DNA of 64,000 nt from the NCBI GenBank assembly GCA_946480085.1, contig CAMLHZ010000001.1, forward strand, positions 1-64,000, read 5' to 3'. Position numbers and translations under genes: made by a program. A model generated the notes under the pieces. The model did no database searches, was not told the origin of the DNA, and saw nothing but the letters and a program-made list of their open reading frames with translations. Shown one piece after another: positions 1 through 9,226 of the stretch (positions within the stretch are counted from its first letter, which is position 1; each line of letters opens with the position of its first letter). The stretch is from an uncultured Flavobacteriales bacterium (GTDB lineage Bacteria > Bacteroidota > Bacteroidia > Flavobacteriales > Crocinitomicaceae).

Positions 1-1845
1 TTGCATACCTCCTACTTGTCGTTCCCGAACAAGGAAAGAATGTGATGAATTGTTGATTCTATTCAACATATTCATTCGGTCGATGATCATTTGATTGGCG
101 CGAATGAAATCCTGCGCTTTCAGTCCTAAACCGTTGTCCTGAATTTCAACGAATAACTCCTGATTTGGCGTAACCACCATTCGAACTACAATCTGTCCTT
201 CGTACGCAATTTTACGGAAACCGTTTTCAATGGAATACTCCAAAAACGGCTGGATCATCATAGTTGGAATACATAAATCGGTCAAATCCAGATTTTCATC
301 AATATCGAATTGATAGCTGAATTTATTTCCTGTTTTCTGTCGTTGAATATCCAAATACAATTGCACAAATTCCAACTCTTTATCCAGAGTGAAGAAGGCT
401 GTATTAGCGCTTTCCACCATTCGTTTCATCAATTTAGAGAAGGCCGCCAGATCTTTTTCGTTCAACTGACTTCCTTTAGAAGTTTGCAGTGATTGTAGTG
501 CGCCGTAAATAAAATCAGGATTTATTCTGGAACGATTGAATCTGTTTTCCGTTTCCAGTTGCTTTTGACGTTGTTTAATGGACTTTTGGCGGAAAACCAT
601 GATCATATAAAACGCCATCAAAGCAAAGATGATAATACCAACTAAAATTAGTTTCTCCTTCAGATTTCCAATTTCTTCCTGTTGATGCAGCAATTGCTTA
701 TCCTGCTTGTAAAGTTCTTCTGTCTTTTCGGTTTTCTCTGATTGAACACGATGGTATTCATCTTCCAGGTTAGTATAGCGCGAAGTCTGCAACTTCACAA
801 TACTATCCTGCATTTTGGTAAGGTCTTCAAAAACCGTAAGCGCCCGTTCATAATCACCGCTCAATTTAGAAGTGTTGTAAACCAAATCCAGCGCAGCCTG
901 TACGCGATAAGGATTGCCCAATTTTAAAGCGTAGAACAAACTTGAATCAGCACACTCATAAGCTTTAGAAAACTTCTTGAGCTGCATGTAAATATCTGCC
1001 TTATCCGAAAAAATCCCTTCTCTGTCGTTGTAATGTACATTTGGATTTGTAGCCGCCAACGCGCTATCGAGATACATAATTGCCACACGGAAATTACGCT
1101 GGTGGTAAGCTTTATTCTCTAACAAATTATAGCCTTGCATCAATCCATCATTATACTTGTAACGCTTGGAAAGACTCAATCCAAAATTGGCAATATTGAT
1201 ACTGCTGTCAAGATAAGCTTCTCGCTTGGAAACAATAAAATGATGATAATAACGGTAAGACAAACGGAACAGATTATCGGCTTTCGAAATTCCATCCGGA
1301 CTTTTGTACACAACATCATAAGCTGTTGTAATGGAACTAAGCGAGTTCTTCTCATCCTTGAGCTTAGAATATGCTGTTGAAAGCAGGATCAAGGCTTTGG
1401 AATCATAATTACTGTTTCCCGATTTTCGGATGGAAGTCAAATTCTTTTTTAGCAGATCAACCGCCTTTTGGTATTCTCCAATGTGCAAGAGGTAATCAGC
1501 AGTAGTGATATAGAACTCCAGATACTTTGAAGTTGGTCCGCTTTTAGAACACCCCAAACTGTCAAGTTTTTTCTCTTCTGCCTTCAGTTGAATGAGCGCC
1601 TTTGGATAATTCTCCTGTTGAATGTAGTATTGCGCCAATAACTCATTTCCATAAGCCTTGCAACGCAGTGAAGGTAGTTTTAAAAAACGCCATGCCTGAA
1701 TTTTCAACGATTCTTCCTTGTATTCTTTCAAAGAGTCCAAATCGCGCTCAGTAACAAACTTGTCCATAGTTTCGCACGAACAATTCTTTTGTGCGTAAAC
1801 ACTATTGAACATCAGAAACAAAAGTCCGAATCCCAGATACCGCAT
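1..1845 (-). CDS. TPR-containing LytS-type sensor histidine kinase homologue, C-terminus cut by window edge, catalytic motifs degenerate
   Basis: I translated this reading frame directly; it runs off the left edge, so the C-terminus is missing. A signal peptide (MRYLGFGLLFLMFNSVYA) is followed by about 300 residues of helical TPR-like repeats, a coiled coil, one membrane segment (KLILVGIIIFALMAFYMIMVF), then a His_kinase (LytS/YesM) region. Family members carry an NPHFxxN motif with the phospho-accepting His. Here it reads INPDFIYGALQS, with Asp (codon 514-516) in the His position. The N-box, usually ENAxxHG, reads LEYSIENG, with Tyr (235-237) replacing the Mg-binding Asn. The G1 box DNGLGL is kept. 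It probably senses through the TPRs and signals without normal autophosphorylation; that is inference. An alternative ATG lies at 1860, but the signal peptide favours 1845. Confidence 0.85.
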   Translation of the reverse strand, partial: MRYLGFGLLFLMFNSVYAQKNCSCETMDKFVTERDLDSLKEYKEESLKIQAWRFLKLPSLRCKAYGNELLAQYYIQQENYPKALIQLKAEEKKLDSLGCSKSGPTSKYLEFYITTADYLLHIGEYQKAVDLLKKNLTSIRKSGNSNYDSKALILLSTAYSKLKDEKNSLSSITTAYDVVYKSPDGISKADNLFRLSYRYYHHFIVSKREAYLDSSINIANFGLSLSKRYKYNDGLMQGYNLLENKAYHQRNFRVAIMYLDSALAATNPNVHYNDREGIFSDKADIYMQLKKFSKAYECADSSLFYALKLGNPYRVQAALDLVYNTSKLSGDYERALTVFEDLTKMQDSIVKLQTSRYTNLEDEYHRVQSEKTEKTEELYKQDKQLLHQQEEIGNLKEKLILVGIIIFALMAFYMIMVFRQKSIKQRQKQLETENRFNRSRINPDFIYGALQSLQTSKGSQLNEKDLAAFSKLMKRMVESANTAFFTLDKELEFVQLYLDIQRQKTGNKFSYQFDIDENLDLTDLCIPTMMIQPFLEYSIENGFRKIAYEGQIVVRMVVTPNQELFVEIQDNGLGLKAQDFIRANQMIIDRMNMLNRINNSSHSFLVRERQVGGMQ

Positions 1846-1954
1846 GGTTGCCAATCTCATATTGTCAAAAGTAGCAAAACAAAAGTTTAGGAGTATTGCA
1901 ATTTCGTTAGAAAAGAGTTTTTTAGGAGAAACATATCGAAACAAAACGGTGCAG

Positions 1955-1974
1955 GGGCGAATAATGATTCGCCC
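1955..1974. repeat. Palindromic intergenic repeat, family A copy 1
   Basis: Arms GGGCGAAT and ATTCGCCC enclose the 4-nt loop AATG. A diverged copy lies at 3076-3095. The rest of the 1861-2109 gap holds the terminator below and the upstream region of the kinase-like gene. Confidence 0.7.
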
Positions 1975-2018
1975 TTACTGTAGTTTTTATTTCAAATTTC
2001 ATTATTCAGCACAGTATG

Positions 2019-2050
2019 ATAAAAAAGAGGATCCATTTCTGAATCCTCTT
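2019..2050 (-). terminator. Rho-independent terminator of the outer-membrane protein gene
   Basis: Read on the minus strand, the stem AAGAGGAT/ATCCTCTT (2025-2032 and 2043-2050) is followed by a T-run (the A-run at 2021-2026 on the plus strand). It lies about 60 bases after the stop at 2110. Confidence 0.7.
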
Positions 2051-2109
2051 CTGCCTTTGTTACTTATTATGTGATGTAAACCTAACTATATTTATATGAA
2101 AAGTTCTTT

Positions 2110-2925
2110 TTAGAAGTTGAAAGACATTCCGAAAGTTAACGGATGTACTGCAACTGTTTTGTCGGTGTCGAAAAGCGGAATTAATCCGTAGTTAGCGAAA
2201 AGTCCAACTCCTCTGTATCCTAAGCGAACTGTAGCGTCAGCTCTGAAAGCGTTCAAACCATAAGACCCTTTTGATTTTCCACGTAATTCATCGTTTTCAT
2301 CTTCAACAAGGAATTTTGTGTTTGACCCAATTCTTACACCACCAATTACTCCGGCAGCCAAATAGAATCCATTATCGTCACCATCTCCGTTTGTACAGAA
2401 CTCAAACATCAAAGGTGCTGTTACATAAATTCCTGTCAATTTGTTTTTATCGTACTGAACAAGTGAATCGTATGTTCCGAATAATGTATCAGCTGTATGT
2501 GTTAAACGGTATTGACGCATTCCAATTTGAGTCCAGTTTACTCCTAAACCAACTGTTACACCAACATAGTTTTTGTATAAACTAAACTTGTGTTCTGCAA
2601 AGTTCAGGTTCCAAGCAAAAGAGCTTGCCGGATCATTTTCCCAGTACGGTTGATCAGGAAAACTTGCTTCGAAATTATTGTTTAGTAAGATCGTTGGACC
2701 AAATTCCAATCCTCCCCAATGTGCTTTGATTTCATCCCATTCTTCATCAGTTGGAGCTGCATCAATTGTATCTGTTTCATCAGCAATTTCAACATCTGAC
2801 CCTTTTGGCGTAATAATGATGATCTCTTTTCCACCAATAGTCATTCGTGTTGTATCTGGTTCTTCTTGTGCGAATGAAGCTGTTCCTAACAATATTGCTC
2901 CAATTCCTAGTATTAATCGTTTCAT
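2110..2925 (-). CDS. Outer-membrane beta-barrel protein (porin-like), unknown ligand
   Basis: This 271-residue protein starts at the ATG at 2925; the codon further upstream at 2934 is TTG. The signal peptide MKRLILGIGAILLGTASFAQ ends in the usual Bacteroidota FAQ cleavage site. An acidic, Thr-rich stretch of about 70 residues follows. The rest has alternating hydrophobic strands with aromatic girdles (GVTVGLGVNWTQIG, GLFANYGLIPLF) and ends in HPLTFGMSFNF, a terminal aromatic strand typical of outer-membrane barrels. This matches small PorT/OMP_b-brl-like barrels of unknown function. It stands alone between terminators. Confidence 0.7.
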   Translation of the reverse strand: MKRLILGIGAILLGTASFAQEEPDTTRMTIGGKEIIIITPKGSDVEIADETDTIDAAPTDEEWDEIKAHWGGLEFGPTILLNNNFEASFPDQPYWENDPASSFAWNLNFAEHKFSLYKNYVGVTVGLGVNWTQIGMRQYRLTHTADTLFGTYDSLVQYDKNKLTGIYVTAPLMFEFCTNGDGDDNGFYLAAGVIGGVRIGSNTKFLVEDENDELRGKSKGSYGLNAFRADATVRLGYRGVGLFANYGLIPLFDTDKTVAVHPLTFGMSFNF

Positions 2926-3018
2926 GTCTTTCAATTTTACGTGTCTATTAAAACAAGCGCTTTTGAATGTATGACCATGAGCATACGATTTTGTTACAGC
3001 GGAAATGAAAAAAAATTA

Positions 3019-3045
3019 AAAACCCCAGTAATTACTGGGGTTTCA
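3019..3045 (-). terminator. Terminator after the aminotransferase gene
   Basis: A perfect 22-bp palindrome (3021-3042) has arms AACCCCAGTAA/TTACTGGGGTT. On the minus strand it runs into TTTTTAATTTTTTTT. It lies about 50 bases past the aminotransferase stop. Confidence 0.75.
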
Positions 3046-3075
3046 TGTTGAAATATTTTTTGCAAAAACATCGTA

Positions 3076-3095
3076 GGGCGAGTAATGATTCACCC
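3076..3095. repeat. Palindromic intergenic repeat, family A copy 2
   Basis: The core GGGCGAGTAATGATTCACCC is a diverged form of the repeat at 1955-1974. It directly abuts the stop codon of the aminotransferase gene (3096-3098). Confidence 0.6.
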
Positions 3096-4382
3096 CTAAG
3101 CCAATTTTTGTAATGCTGTGCGCAAACTCTCAACCGCATCTGCAACATCTGCAACGCTGCAGGTTCCAACCGATAAACGGTACCATGTTGAATCTGTTGA
3201 AGCACCAAACGCATAGAAAGGTACAATGGCCAATTTTGCTTCGTCGAGAATGAATTTTGTTACATCAGGAGTTGACTCCAACACTTTTCCATTCCAAGTT
3301 TTACCAATCAGATCAAACTTAACTGTAAGATAAATGGCTGCTTCAGGAGCAATGGCGTCAACACCATGTCCTTCATTCTTCAGTTTTTGAAAACCGTCAT
3401 AAAAACCATTCAATCGCAATGAAATCTCGTTTTTAATGTTCTCCAAAAACTGATCGTAAGCTGTCAAATCGTTCAGGAATGTAGCAACTGCCAATTGTTC
3501 TGCTTTTGGTGCCCAGGCTCCAACGTGCGTTAAAATCGACTTTACTTTATCCATAATTGGTTTTGGTCCCATTGTCCAACCTACACGAACTCCGGTAGCA
3601 GCAAGCGATTTTGAAACTCCATCAACGAAAAGCGTATACGGTTTCATTTCCGGACGTAATGTCACAGGATTATAATGTTCCGTATCACCCAATGTCAACG
3701 CCCAGTAAATTTGGTCGTACATTACATAAAGCGGTTTTACTCCGGTCAACTCACGTTTTTTGTTCTCTTCCAACACCAGATCACAAATGGCTTCCAGGTC
3801 CGATTTCTTGAAAACAGTTCCTGTTGGATTCAACGGTGAACAAAGTGCCAACAAATTTGCTGATGAAATATAAGGTGCAATTTCTGCCGCGGTTGGCATG
3901 AATTTATTCTCAGGACTGGTTTCAACAATAACCGCCTTCGCGTTGTTCAAATATGTATAATGATTATTGTTCCATGACGGTGTTGGAAAAACCACTGTGT
4001 CGCCTTCATCAACCAACGCACGGAAAATCGTATAAATTGCCGGACGAGCTCCTCCAGTTACCACAATTTCGTCGGGTGCATAATTCAATTCACCTCTCTC
4101 CTTCAATAATTTTGAAACGGCTTGACGCAATTCCAACATTCCGTCGGCTGCCGGATAATTGGTTTGGTCTTTCGTATACTCATCAATGATCGCTTGTTTC
4201 AACGCTGCCGGAATTGGGAAAACCTTCGGATTGAAATCGCCAATAGTCATATTGTAGATCTTCTCACCTTGTTTGATCTTCTCATTAACCTCTGCCGCTA
4301 ACTTGATAATTTCAGAACCAATGATGTTTTCTGCAATTTTAGAAACATGTGGTTTATCTTGTGAAGTAACCGCCGTACTCAT
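3096..4382 (-). CDS. PLP-dependent class I/II aminotransferase
   Basis: This 428-residue cytoplasmic fold-type I aminotransferase starts at the ATG at 4382. The open frame runs upstream to 4526, but that part is unlike the family. Visible landmarks are SPLNPTG (about 182-188, with the PLP-ring Asn), MYDQIY (Asp near 223), the Schiff-base Lys258 in VDGVSKSLAATGVRVGW, and the following Arg. The overall pattern fits the aspartate/aromatic aminotransferase group, but the substrate cannot be read from sequence. It is divergent from the lipase gene, sharing the 4383-4524 control region. Confidence 0.88.
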   Translation of the reverse strand: MSTAVTSQDKPHVSKIAENIIGSEIIKLAAEVNEKIKQGEKIYNMTIGDFNPKVFPIPAALKQAIIDEYTKDQTNYPAADGMLELRQAVSKLLKERGELNYAPDEIVVTGGARPAIYTIFRALVDEGDTVVFPTPSWNNNHYTYLNNAKAVIVETSPENKFMPTAAEIAPYISSANLLALCSPLNPTGTVFKKSDLEAICDLVLEENKKRELTGVKPLYVMYDQIYWALTLGDTEHYNPVTLRPEMKPYTLFVDGVSKSLAATGVRVGWTMGPKPIMDKVKSILTHVGAWAPKAEQLAVATFLNDLTAYDQFLENIKNEISLRLNGFYDGFQKLKNEGHGVDAIAPEAAIYLTVKFDLIGKTWNGKVLESTPDVTKFILDEAKLAIVPFYAFGASTDSTWYRLSVGTCSVADVADAVESLRTALQKLA

Positions 4383-4524
4383 ACTTAAAGGGGTGTTTAA
4401 AATTCGATGTAAAGTTATTGATAAAAAGAAGATTAATTTGTTCAGAAAGTATTCATTGTTGAAATATTTTAACAAGAATTGGTCGTGATTTTCTATTTTT
4501 AAGTACAAATCGAAACTCATAATC

Positions 4525-5610
4525 ATGAAGCCTCTAAAGATAACCTTACTATTCGCAGTTGTTCATTTAGGATTAACCGCTTTTGGTCAACTAAAACCCG
4601 GTTTCGATAAAGAGGAATACAAACAACTCATGTTGGTTTCTGCCAGAACAGTTAACGATACAGCTTACTCGAATCAATTTCCAGAGCCAAGCGGATTTAA
4701 ATTGGCTTATCGCTCACCTGTAATTGGTATTGAAAATCTTTGGGATTTCTGGGAAAACGATAACGGAACTGCAGCCATTAGCATTCGCGGAACTACAGGA
4801 GCAACTGCAAGCTGGTTAGTAAATGTGTATGCGGCCATGGTTCCTGCAAGCGGAAGTTTAAAGATCACGAAAACAGAGACGTTTGATTATCATTTGGCGG
4901 ATCATCCGCAAGCTGCTGTTCACGTGGGCTGGCTCATCAGTACGGCTTTTCTTTCAAAAGATATTCTTCCGAAAATAGATTCGGCGTGTGCAAAAGGAAC
5001 ACGGAATTTCCTGATCATGGGGCACAGTCAGGGCGGTGCAATTGGATTTTTACTCACTGCTCACCTAAAAAACTTGCAAAAAACCGGTCGATTGGGGAAA
5101 GACATTCAGTTTAAAACGTATTGCAGTGCCGGACCAAAACCTGGAAACCTGTACTTCGCTTACGAATATGAAGCCGCAACTTATGGAGGCTGGGCGTTTA
5201 ACGTTGTAAATTCTGCTGACTGGGTTCCGGAAACGCCATTTTCCATTCAAACCACACAAGATTTCAATGCTTCCAATCCGTTTAAAGGTGCGAAAGCGGC
5301 AATAAAAAAAACACCTTTCCCGCAGCGACTTGCGTTAAAACACGTTTACAACGCACTCGACAAACCAACAAAAAAAGCGCAACGGAAATATGAAAAATAC
5401 TTAGGAAAAATGATGTCGGGATTGATTAAGAAAAACCTTGTGGAGTATTCCGCTCCCGAGTATTATCAGAGCAATCATTACGTGAGAACCGGACAAACCA
5501 TTGTTCTATTAGCCACTCCGGAATATTCCAAACTGTACCCAGACGGAACTGAAAACATCTTCATTCACCACGTTCACAAACCATATCTTTATCTATTAGA
5601 AAAATTATAG
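4525..5610 (+). CDS. Exported class 3 lipase-like alpha/beta hydrolase
   Basis: This 361-residue protein has a signal peptide (MKPLKITLLFAVVHLGLTAFGQ). It carries the nucleophile elbow FLIMGHSQGG with Ser168, the hallmark of Lipase_3 (GxSxG). The segment AAISIRGTTG (about 83-92) corresponds to the strand and oxyanion-loop region, and NSADWVPETPF (Asp near 232) is the likely acid residue. A catalytic His is expected in the C-terminal third, but I cannot choose among several. No T9SS sorting domain is visible, so it is probably periplasmic. The substrate is unknown. It lies head-to-tail with the next exported protein. Confidence 0.8.
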   Translation: MKPLKITLLFAVVHLGLTAFGQLKPGFDKEEYKQLMLVSARTVNDTAYSNQFPEPSGFKLAYRSPVIGIENLWDFWENDNGTAAISIRGTTGATASWLVNVYAAMVPASGSLKITKTETFDYHLADHPQAAVHVGWLISTAFLSKDILPKIDSACAKGTRNFLIMGHSQGGAIGFLLTAHLKNLQKTGRLGKDIQFKTYCSAGPKPGNLYFAYEYEAATYGGWAFNVVNSADWVPETPFSIQTTQDFNASNPFKGAKAAIKKTPFPQRLALKHVYNALDKPTKKAQRKYEKYLGKMMSGLIKKNLVEYSAPEYYQSNHYVRTGQTIVLLATPEYSKLYPDGTENIFIHHVHKPYLYLLEKL

Positions 5611-5632
5611 CTTGCACCTTAACAGATTAACT

Positions 5633-7162
5633 ATGAAATGGCTTACTACCTGTATTTGCATTATTTCCGGAACATTTTCATTCGCTCAAAATTTCGACTG
5701 GTTATCAACTGGTCATAATATAGAACTCGATGTTCGATACGCTTCCATCAACTCAAAAAACGAAATGCTTGTAATTTCTGAAGGAAGAACAAAACTTCAT
5801 ATTGATGGACCGACTGAATTGACTTCAGCAACGATGATAGATACCACCATAAAGATTTCTGCCAGTCAGCGCATTAATCCTAATGAATCTTATACATTTT
5901 CGAGTTACGATGCCTCAGGAAATTTCTTGTGGGTAAACACTTTTTCGAACCGCTTTATTGATGTTTTCGGTTTAGATTGCAACAAGGCTGGAGAGTTTGA
6001 AGTATTGTGTTATCTGAATGAGATCTATGATAAAGAAGATATCAATGATTTCACCGGAGAAGAATCTGATGAAGATGACAGCGAAAGTGACGAATCATAT
6101 TCTGATCTGGATCTATTTGACGGAGGTTCAGCTATTAAACCACGCTACGTTCGCTGCGGCTATTACGTTATAACAATAGATAGCGGTGGACATATGAAAA
6201 AAGCAACACTTATTGCAGATGAAACTGTAGGTGAACTTGATATTTCCTCTTTTCGCTGCACTCCGCAAAACGGATATCTATTGGCTGGTCATTTTGACGA
6301 TGATCTTAATTTACCAATGTTCGCAAAGCAAAAGAAAACTGCAGGTGGTGATTTTATATTCGTCTATGACCAAAAAGGAACAATGAGTTGGGGACAATTG
6401 GGAAGTTATCAGGGAAGTTCCTGTTGTTCATACTATGAAAATTCGTTACACACTGCGACAGCACCTGATGGAACGATCTATCTTTCCGGAACAACAATGT
6501 ATCCAATTGAATTTTCAAACGGAAAAAAAGTAGACGTGAAGGTTACGGATACAAAAAAGAATAAATCCGACCAACCAGAATCGTACATAGCTTGTTTTGA
6601 TACTCAAGGAAAAATGTCTTGGCTGAAGCAAAGTAATTCTCCAGTTTTTATTCAAAGTATGGCAGCTTCAAACAATGAATTATTTGTAGCCTATAGTTGG
6701 ACATACCCAAACTCAACACCATTTGGGATTAAGGCAGATACTACTGGAAACAAAAAAGGAGTTATTTTTTCCATCTCTAAAACAGGAAAAATCAAATGGA
6801 ATATCACAGAAGGATCACAGTATGTTCAGCAAATGATATTCGCAAATAAAAAACTTTACGTCGCTGGAACAGTAAACAATTCAAATAGCGGTAAAATTGG
6901 CGATTATCAACTAAAAGGTATTGAGCGAAGTTATATTTCAACATATTCTGCAGATGGAGAATTCAAAAAGGTAAAGCCGCTTCTTCCAGATTTTGATTAC
7001 AAAGCTCAACCCGTTTATTTCTTCCCTGTTTCTGAGAAAGAAATTTATGTGGCCTACAGTACATTTTGCAGTTTGGCAGTACCGCTCAGAGTTTTTGACA
7101 AACTCTATGGAAAGCTGAATGTCAATGGAAACATTGGGGCAATCGGTAAATTCAGGTACTAA
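5633..7162 (+). CDS. Exported protein of unknown function with an acidic tract
   Basis: I do not recognise a named family. The ATG at 5633 gives a clean signal peptide (MKWLTTCICIISGTFSFAQ); the frame is open from a TTG at 5612. The 509-residue mature form has repeated short strand motifs such as YDQKGTMSWGQLG, FDTQGKMSWLKQS and ISKTGKIKWNIT, suggesting a beta-propeller-like or SBBP-type repeat fold. Around residues 130-165 there is a dense Asp/Glu/Ser tract (GEESDEDDSESDES) that may bind cations or be a flexible linker. No C-terminal sorting domain is seen. It follows the lipase by 22 bases and may be cotranscribed. Confidence 0.65.
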   Translation: MKWLTTCICIISGTFSFAQNFDWLSTGHNIELDVRYASINSKNEMLVISEGRTKLHIDGPTELTSATMIDTTIKISASQRINPNESYTFSSYDASGNFLWVNTFSNRFIDVFGLDCNKAGEFEVLCYLNEIYDKEDINDFTGEESDEDDSESDESYSDLDLFDGGSAIKPRYVRCGYYVITIDSGGHMKKATLIADETVGELDISSFRCTPQNGYLLAGHFDDDLNLPMFAKQKKTAGGDFIFVYDQKGTMSWGQLGSYQGSSCCSYYENSLHTATAPDGTIYLSGTTMYPIEFSNGKKVDVKVTDTKKNKSDQPESYIACFDTQGKMSWLKQSNSPVFIQSMAASNNELFVAYSWTYPNSTPFGIKADTTGNKKGVIFSISKTGKIKWNITEGSQYVQQMIFANKKLYVAGTVNNSNSGKIGDYQLKGIERSYISTYSADGEFKKVKPLLPDFDYKAQPVYFFPVSEKEIYVAYSTFCSLAVPLRVFDKLYGKLNVNGNIGAIGKFRY

Positions 7163-7165
7163 TTC

Positions 7166-7173
7166 TATCTTTG
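7166..7173 (+). promoter_or_regulatory. Bacteroidota -7 promoter box for the MORN gene
   Basis: TATCTTTG is an exact TAnnTTTG match, 48 bases before the ATG at 7222. No clear -33 element is seen. Confidence 0.4.
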
Positions 7174-7221
7174 TTCGTTGAAATGAACCTCGGTTCAGGT
7201 GAAACTTTTTACAATTTATAC

Positions 7222-8928
7222 ATGAAAATTAAACTATTACTAGCACTGTTACTATGCAGTACACTTGGTTTTTCTCAAGGAATTAAACTGAGTGACATCA
7301 CCAACTACCTTTCAAAAAATACAGTAACCGAAATTGACAAGAGTCTGAAAAGTAAAGGCTGGCTTTATTACAACGATGAGACTTCTGACGTTGAAGGTGT
7401 GGTTGTAAAGGTTTGGGCATATCAACACAATCCGAAAACCAATAAAGCTGTTGCATGGATGTCGATCAGTTACAAAGACAATACGCCTCTGCGTGCACTT
7501 TACGAAATTTTCGATTATACACTAACGATTCCGTTTTCAACGAGCACATCAGCAAATGGTTTTGTTTTCGAAGATATTAAGCAAGATGATAAAGAGTTTA
7601 AAAAACGCTACGCAACGTCGAAATACTACTTGTACGAATATCAGGCGAAAGATTACGACAAAGGTTATCAGTTCGATATCGTTGTAAAAAGTTCAATTCT
7701 GGATGCGCGCAACGGAAAGAAGTATACGTATTATGACGATGGTCAGGTAAAAACGGAGTATTTCCTAAAAAACGACGAACTGAACGGACTTCAAAAATCG
7801 TATCACGAAAACGGAAACATCAAGAAAGAAGGAAACTGGGTAAACGATAAGGAAAGTGGTTTGTTTAAATTCTATAACGAAGATGGAGTTCTGGAAAACG
7901 ATGAAACTTATGTAAATGGTGTGCTTGAAGGTCCGGCGCATTTTTATTATCCAAACGGAACAATGGAATACTCTTGTGATTATTCCTATGGAAAGAAAAA
8001 CGGATTGGCTCAAAAATATGATGAGAACGGAAAGATCATTTCTAAAACCAATTATATTGGTGATAAGCGTTTTGGAGAATATACGGAATATGTAAATGGT
8101 CAGGAAAGTTTCAAATGTTACTACATAAAAGACGAATTGAGCGGACCCTATACCGAAACGTTATTTGACGAAGATGACAAACCTTATGCGACGGTTAAAG
8201 GCACCTACAAAGAAGGGTATTTCGATGGTAAGATCATTGGGTACTATCTTGGAACGAAGGATACATTGAGTGTTCGTACCTACCAAAATCAATTGCCTAG
8301 CGGAGAATGGCGTTACTACGATAAAAACAAACAGCTCTCTAAACGAATGAGCTTCGTGAATGGTCATGCATCAGTTTCAGAATATTTCAGTAACGGAAAA
8401 GTAACTGATCGCATTGAGATGAAAAGCGCAACTGACGAATATTGGTTCTTTGAATATGTTTATGGAAGTGATGATTCGAAAGTAACGGTTAACTACCGTG
8501 TTCCAACATATGAATTGGCTAAGAATTACAACGAATTCAGTGCATTTGAATCGGAGACTGCGATTTTTGATGTGGAAAGCACATTAGATTCTTATTACAA
8601 ATATGGTTTCTATTCTTACGAGAACAAAGTATTGATCTTCTCAGGAAACTACAACGAAGAAAACGCTAAGTCGGGTCAGTGGGAACGCTTTTTCAAAGGT
8701 CAAAAGGTAAAAAGCACCCTTGAATACGTCGATGGCGAAGTTGCAAGAGAAATGTTCTACAGCAAAAAGGGAAAACCATTCTCAGGTAAGGTAGTTTACG
8801 AAATGATTGGAACACGTTTTTCGATTTCTGTTAAAGACGGAATGCGAAATGGACCAACAGAAGAAAAAGATTTGGAAACGAAAGAAGTGTCTGTTTATAA
8901 TTACGTGAACGGAGAATTGGTGAATTAA
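7222..8928 (+). CDS. Exported MORN-repeat protein (YwqK-like repeats)
   Basis: The start at 7222 gives the signal peptide MKIKLLLALLLCSTLGFSQ; in-frame starts upstream (7171 TTG, 7183 ATG) add non-signal residues. The protein is 568 residues. From about residue 165 it shows MORN_2-type repeats: YYDDGQVKTEY, YHENGNIKKEGNW, YNEDGVLENDETY, YYPNGTMEYSCDY, YDENGKIISKTNY, and weaker ones near the end (KSGQWERFFKGQ). Such repeats occur in many Bacteroidota exported proteins annotated as YwqK-family antitoxin-like. No toxin partner is next to it, so that label should not be taken as function. The N-terminal 150 residues match nothing I know. Confidence 0.75.
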   Translation: MKIKLLLALLLCSTLGFSQGIKLSDITNYLSKNTVTEIDKSLKSKGWLYYNDETSDVEGVVVKVWAYQHNPKTNKAVAWMSISYKDNTPLRALYEIFDYTLTIPFSTSTSANGFVFEDIKQDDKEFKKRYATSKYYLYEYQAKDYDKGYQFDIVVKSSILDARNGKKYTYYDDGQVKTEYFLKNDELNGLQKSYHENGNIKKEGNWVNDKESGLFKFYNEDGVLENDETYVNGVLEGPAHFYYPNGTMEYSCDYSYGKKNGLAQKYDENGKIISKTNYIGDKRFGEYTEYVNGQESFKCYYIKDELSGPYTETLFDEDDKPYATVKGTYKEGYFDGKIIGYYLGTKDTLSVRTYQNQLPSGEWRYYDKNKQLSKRMSFVNGHASVSEYFSNGKVTDRIEMKSATDEYWFFEYVYGSDDSKVTVNYRVPTYELAKNYNEFSAFESETAIFDVESTLDSYYKYGFYSYENKVLIFSGNYNEENAKSGQWERFFKGQKVKSTLEYVDGEVAREMFYSKKGKPFSGKVVYEMIGTRFSISVKDGMRNGPTEEKDLETKEVSVYNYVNGELVN

Positions 8929-8930
8929 GC

Positions 8931-8954
8931 GTTATCTCGACTACGCTCGATAAC
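8931..8954. repeat. Short palindromic repeat, family B copy 1
   Basis: The core TCTCGACTACGCTCGA sits inside GTTATC...GATAAC arms, immediately after the MORN gene stop. Other copies are at 21481, 21529 and 61997. Confidence 0.7.
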
Positions 8955-9021
8955 CGTCGGCTATATTTTCATAATCCAGTTATAGGGTCATCGAGTTCGC
9001 CACGGCGGAAGATGAAATTAA

Positions 9022-9055
9022 AAACCCTCATCGACTCTCCATGCGATGAGGGTTT
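9022..9055. terminator. Bidirectional terminator between convergent genes
   Basis: A perfect 12-bp stem AAACCCTCATCG/CGATGAGGGTTT has a 10-nt loop and A/T-rich flanks. It lies between the convergent MORN and WG-like genes. The remaining 9056-9226 shows nothing else I can support. Confidence 0.75.
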
Positions 9056-9226
9056 CTCCGTAAAACGGAACTAACTAGAACTAATTATAAAACGCATTTC
9101 AAACTTAAGCTTGTTATTTGTTCTGTACAAGAGTATAAATACGGTATTTTTTGCGTGAAACCGCATCGTGTTTTTGCGGTAAATACGTAAGAGAAAACTG
9201 CGTATAAACCGCAATTTTAAGTTGAA

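Noticed and set aside
1805..2074. An 89-residue plus-strand open frame over the kinase start
   Set aside because: It overlaps the kinase 5' region and a palindromic repeat, has no plausible promoter or family features, and is more likely chance.
4383..4526. N-terminal extension of the aminotransferase
   Set aside because: Unlike the family, and it occupies the divergent promoter region shared with the lipase gene.
7222..8928. Antitoxin function from the YwqK-like MORN repeats
   Set aside because: No toxin gene is adjacent and the protein is exported; the label is a family-name artefact.
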